64,000 nucleotides of DNA, taken from contig CAMQGK010000638.1 of NCBI GenBank assembly GCA_947000775.1, positions 28,593,001 through 28,657,000 on the forward strand, in the 5' to 3' direction. The DNA is from Pterois miles. Taxonomy: Eukaryota; Chordata; Actinopteri; Perciformes; Scorpaenidae. This document shows, in pieces, positions 45,411 through 55,169 of the stretch. Made by a program: the position numbers and the translations under genes. Under the pieces are notes generated by a model. It was not told the DNA's origin. It searched no databases and worked only from the letters and a program-made list of their open reading frames with translations. The stretch's first letter is position 1; the number at the start of each line of letters is the position of its first letter.

Positions 45411-47029
45411 CCCCAAGGACCCCAGCAGCTTCAGGCCGGTGGCAATAACATCCCACCTGATGAAGGCCCTGGAGCGCCTGGTCCTCCAACATCTCCGCCC
45501 TGTGGTGAGTCCATCCATGGACCCACTGTTCCTGTTACACCGAGCTCTGTCTCACCTGGAAAAACCCGGGAGCACTGTGAGGATCATGTTCTTTGATTTC
45601 TCCAGTGCTTTCAACACCATCCAGCCAACACTTCTGGGGGACAAACTGGAGATTGCAGGCGTAGATCACCATCTTACATCCTGGATACTGGACTACCTCA
45701 CAAACCGCCCACAGTATGTGAGGACACAGGACTTCACCTCCGACACGGTGGTCTGCAGTGTGGGGGCCCCGCAGGGAACGGTTCTGGCTCCGTTCCTCTT
45801 CACGCTCTACACTGCAGACTTCACTTACAACTCACCAACCTGTCACCTGCAGAAGTTCTCTGATGACTCTGCTATCGTCGGCCTCATCACTGATGGGGAC
45901 GATGGGGAGTACAGAGAACTTTCCCAGGACTTGGTGGACTGGTGCCTGCGGAACCACCTCCAGATCAACGCGGGGAAAACTAAAGAGCTGGTGGTGGATT
46001 TCCACAGGCAAACTCATCCCCCTCCAACACTGGTGAACATCCAGGGATCAGACATTGAGATGGTGACATCTTATAAATACCTGGGTGTTCACCTGAACAA
46101 TAAACTGGAGTGGACCACAAATTCCTCCGTACTCCATAAGAAAGGCCAGAGCAGGCTGTATCTGCTCAGGAGACTGAGGTCTTTTGGAGTGCAGGGGACA
46201 CTCCTGAAAACATTTTATGACACTGTTGTGGCATCAGCCATATTTTATGGAGTGGTTTGCTGGGGCAGCAGCATCACAGCTGCAGACAGGAAGAGGCTGG
46301 ATAAGATCATCAAAAGGGCCAGCTCTGTCCTGGGATGCTCTCTGGACTCAGTGCAGGTGGTGGGAGAGAGGAGGACGATGGCGAAGCTGTCATCCATGAT
46401 GGAGAAGGACTCCCACCCCATGAGAGACACCATCAGAGTTCTGGAGAGCTCCTTCAGTGACAGGCTGCTACACCCTAAGTGTACGAAGGAGCGTTACAGA
46501 AGGTCCTTCCTGCCTGCAGCTGTTAGACTCCACAACCAGCACTGCTCCCAGTAAACCACACACACATCCACAACCAGCACTGCTCCCAGTAGACCACATA
46601 CGCACTCACAACCAGCACTGCTCCCAGTAGACCACACACACATCCACAACCAGCACTGCTCCCAGTAGACCACATACACACTCACAACCAGCACTGCTCC
46701 CAGTAGACCACATACACATTCACAACCAGCACTGCTCCCAGTAAACCACATAAACACTCACAATAAACTCACTGGACATAAGTGCAATAACAACACATAT
46801 GTACAATTATATCATCTGCACAAATTATAGTAACCGGACAATTATTTATTGATATGCTGGACATATTTTGGCTTTACCTTCTATTATTATGTATATATAA
46901 TTGTATTTTATTTTATTTGTTTTAATACTGTTTTAAAATCTATGCTTCTTGTTTATTGCACTATCCACTTGCTGCTGTAACGTGTGAATTTCTCCACTGT
47001 GGGACCAATAAAGGAATATCTTATCTTAT
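45411..47029 (+). mobile_element. 5'-truncated LINE with a 381-codon open reverse-transcriptase frame
   Basis: The frame is open from 45412 (PKDPSSFRPVAITSHLMKAL) to the stop at 46554. Motifs in order: FFDFSSAFNTIQP, VGAPQGTVLAPFLFTLYTAD, LQKFSDDSAIVG (catalytic FxDD), NAGKTKELVVDF, YKYLGVHLNNKLEW, AIFYGVVCWGSSIT, and end HNQHCSQ. The endonuclease part is missing, so it cannot move by itself, but the frame has no stop, indicating a young insertion. The 3' end has a 38-bp tandem repeat and an aataaaggaatatcttatct tail. Clade is CR1/L2/Rex1-like from memory. Confidence 0.88.
46531..46765. repeat. 38-bp tandem repeat at the LINE 3' end
   Basis: About six units of cacaaccagcactgctccca gtagaccacatacacact. 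The first unit overlaps the end of the LINE frame. The other copy (41490-41575) has about two units. Confidence 0.9.
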
Positions 47030-47189
47030 ATTAGGATAAAATGCTATTAATTACACATTACACAGTACAAGCACAGGCATGTTGTAGTTGCTGAGCTACA
47101 AAATAAAAGTCCAGAGGTATTAGTGAACTAGCAGGCCTCCTTAGAAAAACACATGCAGAAAAATAAAAGATTACATTAGACTTCGTAAA

Positions 47190-47345
47190 GAATGACATTC
47201 ATTGAGCTTGAAGGTTCATTCTTGAACTTGGAAACAAAAGCTTCAAAACATTTCTCAACACAAGGTCCAAATAAGTTGTTGTTTGGGGAGCTTTCAACCA
47301 CAAAATGAGCCGTTCTCAGGGAATCTATTGCTCAAGTTATGTTGT
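47190..47345. repeat. Remnant of type 1 spacer
   Basis: Matches the start of the 5320-5470 spacer (gaatgacattcattgagctt, acacaaggtccaaataagttg, tctcagggaatctattgctca). 47345-47600 shows only AT-rich sequence similar to that near 8430-8480. Confidence 0.55.
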
Positions 47346-47614
47346 TTATTTCATTTGTATTTTTTTACAATTCCATCAGTCTATATTTGTTCAAAACAAA
47401 ACTGCTGTTGCACTTGATACTCAGTTATGTTAATTTATATTCAGTACATTAAAGAAAATAAAGTAATGCCAATTCTATTATTTGTTTAGCTTTGTCTCTT
47501 TAGAAGTAAAAACAACCTATAAGGGTACCGTAGTACTATTAAAATCTAAATGATACCCATCCCTACACTGTAGTTTTTGCCAGTAATGACTGTCATACAA
47601 CATACTGGGACTTC

Positions 47615-47799
47615 ATTAAGTGTTTAAACCTGACTGAGGTTCTCTGGTCTCCTTCCAGTTACCACTGTCATCAGTCTCAGATTCAGAAGTGTCGACAGTC
47701 TTGTCATCAGTTTCAGGTTGTAAATATCTATCTGGATTTGAGTTCTTGGCTGGTTCTGGTCCTCCATAGTCCTCTCTATCAGCTTCTGTTTCCATCTGT
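47615..47799 (-). pseudogene. Acidic-module relic after gene 8
   Basis: Out-of-frame second acidic module, as after genes 2, 5 and 7. Confidence 0.7.
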
Positions 47800-48995
47800 T
47801 CAATTGAGTTGCTGGTTGGAGGCTCTGAAAGGTTTCTCTCCTCGATGAGATCTCATGTGTGTCTTCAGATGTCCAGTACGAATGAAACCTTTATTGCAAA
47901 CCAAGCAGATGAAAGGTTTCTCTCCTGTGTGGATTCTCATGTGTCTCTGTAAATCTCCACTGTGTGTAAAAGGTTTCTTACAAACTGAGCAGCTGAAAGG
48001 TTTTTCTCCTGTATGAGATCTCATGTGTGTCTTCAGTTGTCCAGTATGAATGAAAGCTTTATCACACACCATGCAACTGAATGGTTTCTCTCCTGTGTGG
48101 ATTCTCATGTGAATCTGTAAATCTGCATTGTGAGTAAAAGGTTTCTTACAAACTGAGCAACTGAACCGTTTCTCTCCTGTGTGGATTCTCATGTGTTTCT
48201 TCAGATTACCACTTTCACTGAAAGTTTTAAAACAAACTGAGCAGCTGAAAGGTTTCTCTCCTGTGTGGATTCTCATGTGTCTCTTCAGATGTCCACTATC
48301 AATGAAAGTTTTCCCACAAACTGAGCAGCTGAAAGTTTTCTCTCCAGTATGACATCTCATGTGTGCCTTTAGATTTCCACTATCACTGAAATTTTTCCCA
48401 CAAACTGAGCAGATGAAAGGTTTCTCTCCTGTATGACATCTCATGTGTACCTTCAGATTTCCCTTTTTGCCAAATCCTTTCCCACAGTCAGAGCAGCTGA
48501 ATGGTTTCTCACTTGCACTACACCTGGAAACGCTGACAGGAACTTCATCATTATTCAGAGAGTTTAAACCTGACTGAGGTTCTCTGGTCTCCTTCCAGTC
48601 ATCACTGTCATCAGTCTCAAGTTCAGAAGAGTCTCCAGTCCTGTAAACAGTATCAGGTTCTGGATGTCTGTCTAGATCAGAGTTCCTGGCTGGTTCTGGT
48701 CCTCCACAGTCCTCTCCATCAGCTTCTGTTTCCATCTGTTCAGTTAGTCTCTGATGAAGCTGTGAGGACTGAGGTTTCTCTTCATCATCTTCACTCTTCA
48801 CAGGGACAGGAGTTAATGTGAACTTGGTGATATCAGCCTCCTCCAGTTGAAGCTGCTCTCCCTCCTGACTGGTCCAGAGGTCCTCCTGTTCCTCTTTAAT
48901 GTGTGGGGGCTCTGGGTCCTCCTGGTCCAGACTGGAGCTCCACTCCTGCTGCTCAGAGGGAACCTCTTCTTTAACCTCCAACAGCTGCTGGATAT
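47800..48995 (-). CDS. C2H2 zinc-finger protein, large exon (gene 8; 8 fingers)
   Basis: Acceptor TGCAG|ATATCC at 48995, phase 1 (D-IQQLLEVKEEVPSEQQEW). With a full coiled-coil exon it would be 462 residues. The acidic module is complete with VKEE, IKEEQEDL and VKSEDDEE. Eight canonical fingers lie at about residues 230-448. Finger 1 (GKKGNLKVH) resembles genes 7 and 9. The protein ends GEKPFRASNQQLN. The nearest upstream first exons (52868-53021 and the shortened 53247-53346) lie beyond truncated gene 9, so its true 5' end is uncertain. Confidence 0.8.
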
Positions 48996-49307
48996 CTGCA
49001 GGACAGAATGAAGTACAGACATTACTGAGTGCAAACAATCGAATCTCAGAAGAGATTAATCAAAAATGACCATTAATGAAGTGATGGACCATTTTCTGAA
49101 GGAGTTCAGCTGATGAACAACCAAAAGGTAGACAAACTACTTCTGCTGGTTCAGATAAAAATTGATTATCCAATACTGTGGCTCAATTATATTATCTGAT
49201 CTCAATTGTGTGTTTTATTATTTTAATGGCCAATTTCAACATCAGGTTAACGGACAACAGTTGAAAAGTAGCCTTTTGGTTAACACTGGCACATTTACAG
49301 TGACTTT

Positions 49308-49780
49308 AGAAGAAGAAGAAGAAGAAGAAAAAGAAGAAGAAGAAGAAGAAGAAGAACAACAACAACCTTTATTAGTCCCACTAGGGGAAATTCAATTTTT
49401 ACACTCTGTTGTTAACACTGTTGTTAACACACACATGCACATACAGGACCCATATACATGCATACAACCTGGTTCCCTTTTCATCCATAATCCTGGATAA
49501 AACAACATACCCCATCCTTCTGTGAACTACAATTTCCAAGATTTCTGATCCATTTTATTTTATTCTATTTTCTTTTTATAGGTGTCTTATTCCTGTATAT
49601 ATGTTTATATTCCTGTATATTTGTTTACACTCCTGTATAATTGTTTATATTCCTGTATATTTGCCTATATTTTTTGTAAATTTGTATGAACACTTGGGTG
49701 TTTTTTTTTGTAAATGTGCTGCTGTAACAACAAAATTTCCCCACTGTGGGATTAATAAAGGTATATTCTATTTTATTATA
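49308..49780. repeat. (GAA)n tract and retroposon tails
   Basis: (GAA)n runs at about 49310-49357. A minus-strand tail motif (ttattagtcccactagggg) follows, then AT-rich imperfect repeats of ttcctgtatatttgtttata, then a plus-strand tail (aaatttccccactgtgggat taataaag) at 49728-49755. Probably one retroposon with inverted ends or two back-to-back insertions. Confidence 0.55.
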
Positions 49781-49846
49781 TTAGACTTCATCAGACTACA
49801 TTGGACTGGTTGTCTTCAGATTTTCTTTGCAATTTTTTTTTTTTTT

Positions 49847-50439
49847 TTAATCACAAAGTGAGCAGCTGAATAGTTTCTCTCTTTTGTGGATTCTTGTGTG
49901 TATCTTCAGATTCCCCTTTTTGCCGAATTCTTTCCCACAGTCAGAGCAGCTGAATGGTTTCTCACCAGTAAAACATCTGGAATCACTGACAGGAACTTCA
50001 TCATTATTCAGAGAGTTCAAACCTGACTGAGGTTCTCTGGTCTCCTTCCAGTCATCACTGTCATCAGTCTCAAGTTCAGAAGAGTCTCCAGTCTTGTCGT
50101 CAGTATTTGGTTCTGGTTGTGTATCTGAATCTGAGTTCTTGGCTGGTTCTGGTCCTCCACAGTCCTCACCATCAGCATGTGCTTCCATCTGTTCAGTTAG
50201 TCTTTGATGAAGCTGTGAGGACTGAGGTTTCTCATCATCATCTTCACTCTTCATAGGGACAGGAATGAATGTGAACTTGGTGATATCAGCCTCCTCCAGC
50301 CCTTGAAGCTGCTCTCCCTCCTGACTGGTCCAGAGGTCCTCCTGTTCCTCTTTAATGTGTGGGGGCTCTGGGTCCTCCTGGTCCAGACTGGAGCTCCACT
50401 CCTGCTGCTCTTCTTTAACCACCAACAGCTGCTGGACGT
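49847..50439 (-). pseudogene. Truncated zinc-finger gene (gene 9; 1 full finger)
   Basis: Acceptor TGCAG|ACGTCC at 50439, phase 1. The acidic module is complete (VKEEQQEW without VPPE, IKEEQEDL, MKSEDDDE). One finger (FSCSDCGKEFGKKGNLKIHT RIH) is intact. A second begins FSCSLCD and stops where GATAAA has become GATTAAAAA in a 16-A run (poly-T at 49839-49850 and on). The array beyond is lost to retroposon sequence. It is unlikely to bind DNA by itself. Confidence 0.8.
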
Positions 50440-50699
50440 CTGCAGGACAGAAAGAAGTACAGACACATTACTGACCATTCAAACTAAAATCTCAAAGGCT
50501 GTTTTGTTCTCTTTGGCACCACCTAAGCGATAAGCAATAATTGCAACTGTGTTTTTGGAGCTCACTTCTCAGAGATCGCCGTATATGATTTTTTCCAGAA
50601 TTTGCTGCCAAAGACACAAGTTCTTAATACTGCAAATGTAAGAGCTTTCACCAGCGGGCCTTAAGATCAATCACCACTGTGTTACCTCTTTCCTTGATA

Positions 50700-50815
50700 G
50701 TGACTAGGGAGGTAACGGTTACCGGTTTCACATTAAAACCATGCTAAAATTCACATGGTTAGTATTACAGTTTCAAATTTGAATCATCATTAAAACCGTG
50801 TTTGATTATTGTGAG
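50700..50815. mobile_element. Possible hAT-like terminal fragment
   Basis: tagggaggtaacggttaccg gtttcacattaaaacc resembles the end of a fish hAT family from memory. No matching inverted end was found, so this is a weak call. 50815-51490 has no recognisable gene. Confidence 0.3.
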
Positions 50816-51489
50816 TGATTTGCAAGCCTGGCGTAATGTTGGCATGTGTGCAACATAGGGAGAGTGTTATGGGCCTGTGTGTTTCCCCAGGTACCACCGT
50901 TCTCCCCATGGTTGACTTCATTTATTCCTTGAGGTTGCGGGGCTCTGTCTCTGAGTCCTCTTTCACCTTTGTCAGGGAGGTTGTATTCCTGTCTGAGGGT
51001 GAGACGTCTTATCTGTGCAGCTGTGTCTACAGTATGGAGTGGAACCCGTTGCTGGGGCAACCAAGGTCACAGAGAAGTGGAGTCCCTCTAAGTCTAAACA
51101 GGGTATGCCACTAAAACACTGAGCACCGGGGTAACGGTCAGAGCTGTGAGGCCTTCACGCAGCGAACACCTCACTGGTGGAGACCTGACAAGTTTCCTAG
51201 ATCAAGCTGCAATAAAAGCCTTCTGTGTCAGACATCAACGGATCCTGGACCTCTTCCCTCCTGCTGAATGAGTTAACCAGTCTAAAAGAAATTCCACAAC
51301 ACTCCTGTTCATCCAGTAAAAGAAGGTGGCTGGTCGCAGCTGAATCGTATTGCTAATCATGGCTAGAGAATAAAAGACGTTGAGGGAGCGGCGGACGGAC
51401 AAGTGGACCAATAGCCGTAGTCGTGTGACTCATAATCTGTGTGTGAATAGTGACACTCGCAAATTGTTATATTTTCCTTCAGCTGAGGA

Positions 51490-52050
51490 GGTAGTTGGGC
51501 GGTGGAAGGAGCACTTTTAGTAACTCTTGAACTCAACAAATACATGCAGGGACAATGGAATGTGAAATTGGCCAGAGAATTGGAGAAGCAGGGGGACGCA
51601 TTGCTTTCACTTTACTGCATTGTTGTGACGAAAGCTCTCGATCTACCAGTCAGTCTTTGTTCCTACTTTCACCTATGGTCATGAGGACTGGGTCATGACC
51701 CAAAGAACTACATAACAGATACAAGCGGCTGAAATGTTTTTTTTTTTTTTTTCAGGAGGGTGGCTGGCATCTCCCTTAGAGATAGGGTGACAAGCTCAGC
51801 CATCCGTGAGGGACTCGGAGCAGAGCCACTGCTCCTTTGCATTGAAAAAAGTCAGGTGAGGTGGTTCGGGCATCATACCCCCTGGGCACCTCCCAAGGGA
51901 GGTGTTCACACTGGCCTGGGAATGCCTCAGGACCCCCCAGTCAGAGCTGGTTAATCTGGCCTGGGAAAGAGAAGTTTGTGGTCCCTGGAGCTGTTAACCC
52001 TGTGACCCGAACCTGAATAAGCGGCTGACGATGAGTGAGTGAGTGAGCTG
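51490..52050 (+). mobile_element. LINE fragment, 3' part
   Basis: Broken plus-strand frames: EEVVGRWKEHF (51485), FTYGHEDWVMTQRT-like (51670), RVAGISLRDRVTSSAIREGL, EKSQVRWFGHHTPW, followed by a gagtgagtgagtgag tail near 52035-52048. Same family as the element at 38881-39905, internally deleted. Confidence 0.65.
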
Positions 52051-52109
52051 TCTTGCACTCAGTAATCTTGCTTTTAATCGGTTTATGCACTTTTAACTAT
52101 TAACTTCTT

Positions 52110-52713
52110 TTTCTCTTTGCTGTCACCTGACCTAAACAGGCATTTTTTCTCAATAATTAGTTGCTTTAGCTCTGGGGTCACCCAAGGCTTTAAGGAAATA
52201 ATAACGTCCTCGCAGAATTTTATGTATCCTGAGATAGCAAGCGCTGCATCATCGATGGTATCAGTCCTGTCTGTCACAACATCCCAGTCCATGCACTCCA
52301 GGCAATCCTAGAAGGCCTCTCTTTTCAGGCTTCACTCGTGATAAGCGCAGCTTATAGGCAGGCATCAGCCTGACCATGTTGTGGTCCGAGCTCCCCAGAC
52401 CAGGCAGTGCCTTAGAGTAGGCTCCCTGTATGTTTCAACAGCAATGGTCAAGACAAGCTTCATTGTGGGTGACGCAGGTGACAAACTGCTGACACATCGG
52501 TAAATGGTCCTTCAAGCTGCAGAGATTAAAGTCCCCCAAAATGAATTTGACCCCATCAGGAGCCTCTGCCTCAGCCTGTGATACAACATCATGTATGACA
52601 CCTGAGTGTTCACAGAGGGGCAATGTAAACAACAAAAAGTCTTATTTGGTGCATTTTGCAAGGCTCGTAATAAGGCCTTAGGCTAAGCGCCAGTAATTCA
52701 ATGTCCTTTATGC
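52110..52713 (-). mobile_element. LINE fragment: endonuclease region (duplicate of 39906-40436)
   Basis: Minus-strand LPLCEHSGVIHDVVSQAEAE, KFILGDFNLCSLKDHLP and CMDWDVVTDRTDTIDDAALA, extending further than its twin to KPWVTPELKQLIIEKKCLFR. Confidence 0.75.
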
Positions 52714-52830
52714 AGCAGTAGTATCAGTAACAGTAATAGTAGTAGTAGTAGTAGTAGTGATATCAGCAGTAGTATCAGTATTACTAGTAATAGTACTAGT
52801 AGTAGTAGTGGCACCACTAGTAGTGGTGGT
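52714..52830. repeat. Compound (AGT)n microsatellite beside exon 1b
   Basis: Fourth occurrence of the tract next to an exon 1b copy. Confidence 0.85.
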
Positions 52831-52867
52831 GAAATATGATTTATAAAGTTTAGCTTGCTTGACTTAC

Positions 52868-53021
52868 CTTCTTCTTGGGACAGGTGTGTTTGGTGCGGCT
52901 CGGCCATGAGGAGGTAGTCAACAGCATAATCAGACAGGTGTGTTGGAGGTCTAACCTCCCTGCGAGGTCTCCGGTGTACCACTTGTGGATGGGCTCCAAC
53001 ATCAGTATCCTCAGGCTCCAT
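52868..53021 (-). CDS. Alternative first coding exon (exon 1b), copy near genes 8/9
   Basis: ATG at 53021, 51 codons plus one base (MEPEDTDVGAHPQVVHRRPR ... HLSQEE), donor GAAG|GTAAGTC, phase 1. It could join 50439 (gene 9) or 48995 (gene 8). Part of a block duplicated from 39906-40760. Confidence 0.55.
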
Positions 53022-53057
53022 TATCTTCAGTAATTACTGGATCTGGCTTCAAGGACC

Positions 53058-53145
53058 ACCTGGAACCAGAATCAGAATCAGCTTTAACAGCCAAGTGTAA
53101 ACACAATCAAGGAATTTGACTTCGGTATATTGCTGCTTTCAATGT
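53058..53145 (-). mobile_element. Retroposon 3' tail fragment
   Basis: aatcagaatcagctttaaca gccaagtgtaaacacaatca aggaatttgacttcgg is a common fish retroposon end, read here in inverse orientation. It lies where homology to the 40760 region stops. Confidence 0.5.
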
Positions 53146-53246
53146 ACTGACAGAAAAATACATGAAACCCGCCATAAGACCGGATGTTGTTTTTAATGTG
53201 CGTTTACCCCCAAAATAGTAATAAAGGTACAATATTTAGAACCAAC

Positions 53247-53346
53247 CTGCTCTGTGGAGCCGAAGCTGAGGGCTGAAAACAGCGTCCAGTAGTTTCCGTT
53301 GTCGCTCGTTCTCCTCTTTGGATCGAGAAAGTTCCTCCTCAAACAT
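53247..53346 (-). CDS. Shortened coiled-coil first exon (copy G, in-frame deletion)
   Basis: Donor GCAG|GTTGGT and the last 31 codons are as in the other copies. A net 93-base deletion removes residues 2-33, leaving ATG directly joined: MFEEELSRSKEENERQRKLL ... LHRA (33 codons plus one base). The frame and exit phase are kept, so a protein with a halved coiled coil could be made. It would serve gene 9 or gene 8. Confidence 0.6.
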
Positions 53347-53715
53347 TTTCACACGACGACAGAAACTTTTTCTCCACTCAGACTCCGTCAGAAACACTGT
53401 TTGCTCTCCATCAAACAGCCACTCTGACTAGCGCTGTGTTGCTAACCAGCTAGCATGCTAAGCTAACTTCAGTAGCTCTGTAGGCTACCGGGAGATGAGT
53501 CAGAGGTAAAACATTCACAACAAAAGGTGAAGAGCACAAAGTCCATTCAGACAGGTTTATCCGGACATACAGAGGCTCTGATGGATCAGGACTGCTGGAG
53601 CTCACACACACTTTCTCTACACAACAAAGACACTCTGCTAGCAGACATGTTTCCGGTGGACGCCATCTTGAGCAGACAGAGTCAAGTTAGCCTCAGTGAA
53701 GAATACTACTTCCGG
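53347..53715 (-). promoter_or_regulatory. Conserved upstream region of copy G
   Basis: YY1-type CAAGATGGCG at 53661-53670 and ETS core CCGGAAGT at 53708-53715 are intact, so transcription is possible despite the shortened exon. Confidence 0.5.
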
Positions 53716-53789
53716 GTCACAGTAGCGTGGTTGAGCTTCAAAATAAACGACCAAAAATGTTATTGAAGTTAAATACTTCTAGCTAGTTA

Positions 53790-54060
53790 AATACTTCTAT
53801 ACTTTTAGCACGCAAGCTAAATGAATAAAATAGATGATCTATATTTATACATACACAGAGATTCCTTTTTCAGCCCCTACCAGTTTACTACTTTATTATG
53901 TTTTGTTTTAACAGGTATCTTATTGTTTAAGTTTAGCTGCTTTTATTGTCGTGTGAGGCACTTTGTAACATCTGTTTTGAAAAGTGCTATATAAATATAA
54001 AAATAAATGTATTATTTAATCATTATTGTCATCATTATTATAGCACACACTCACAGTGAA

Positions 54061-54063
<3 letters not shown>
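53790..54063. repeat. Inter-gene spacer, type 2 (copy)
   Basis: Shared with 44440-44760 and 63660-64000. Confidence 0.6.

Positions 54064-54149
<86 letters not shown>
54064..54149. repeat. (AT)n microsatellite
   Basis: About 43 perfect AT units directly before the hAT element. The length may be unreliable in assembly. Confidence 0.95.
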
Positions 54150-54155
<6 letters not shown>

Positions 54156-55164
54156 TAGGGCTGTCAGTTTAACGCGTTAATTAGATTAATTAATTATGCT
54201 GCAGATTAACGCGCTATAAAAATTAACGCAATTAATCATGAGTGGCAAGTCAATGCGCAAGCATTTTAAATTTGGCCCATTGAGTGACCCGTAGGCTGCA
54301 GTGGCGTCACTTCGTACCTCCGCCACTCAAAAGCAGGGTGACTGACAACAGAGATGGACGCGACACAGGAGAGCGAGGCGAGCCCACTCGGACCTGTCAC
54401 TCGGACTCTGACTCGGACTAGGAGCAGCGGGGGCCTCTAGCCCGCTACAAAGCTGAGCCGTGCATTGAATGCATGAGTGTCCACTGGAGTGGTGGCAGCT
54501 CACCAGGAGCTGATGAACAGCTGTCCTCTCCTCCTACCTGGCTACCGCTGCCACGTCTGGGCCAGGTGAGAGACTCTTTTCACTGCAGGTAACATCATTG
54601 AAAAGAAGAGAGCAGCCTCACACTCACACAATGTAAACAAGCTTGTTTGTCTGAGCAACTGGCTCAAGGACACATAGAGTTGTCTGTTGTCAGTTCCTGT
54701 AACGTTAGCTGACCCTTTTAAAGGAAATGCTGTTGGCATCTTGCTATTGATGTTGCCTTATTTAGAGGCATGTTATACTATTCATTTTGAATTGCTGTAT
54801 TGAGTCAGCTTTAGTATTCATTTTGATTGAGAGTCTGCTTATGTGCCTATTTGAGACTCAGCCTTATTTTATTTCTGAATTTTATTGATTTTATTTAATT
54901 GTATTTGTATTGCATTTTTGAGAAATGCACCTTCATTTTCATTTATAAAGCACACTTGACCAATAAAAATGTGGATTTCAAATCTTCTCTTCTTGGTGTA
55001 TTCTATTGATTAGTCATGCACTACAATTTTGTAATGTCCTAGAATTCAAATTCTTTATTTGGGGGCCTTTAGCAGGTATGAGATTAAAATGTGATTAATT
55101 AGATTAATTAATTACAAATCCTGTAATTAATTAGATTATTTTTTTTAATCGCCTGACAGCACTA
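54156..55164 (+). mobile_element. hAT element, internally deleted, with transposase relic
   Basis: The ends TAGGGCTGTCAG (54156) and CTGACAGCACTA (to 55164) are inverted repeats with one mismatch. Around 54550-54670 the plus strand encodes, across frameshifts, AATSGPGERLFS, AGNIIEKKRAAS and NVNKLVCLSNWLK. That is the C-terminal dimerisation region of hAT transposases. The rest of the transposase is missing. The target duplication cannot be confirmed because one end lies in the AT repeat. Confidence 0.75.
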
Positions 55165-55169
55165 ATATA

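Noticed and set aside
45439..46554. Host gene encoding a 371-residue protein
   Set aside because: Reverse-transcriptase motifs and a LINE 3' end identify it as a retrotransposon.
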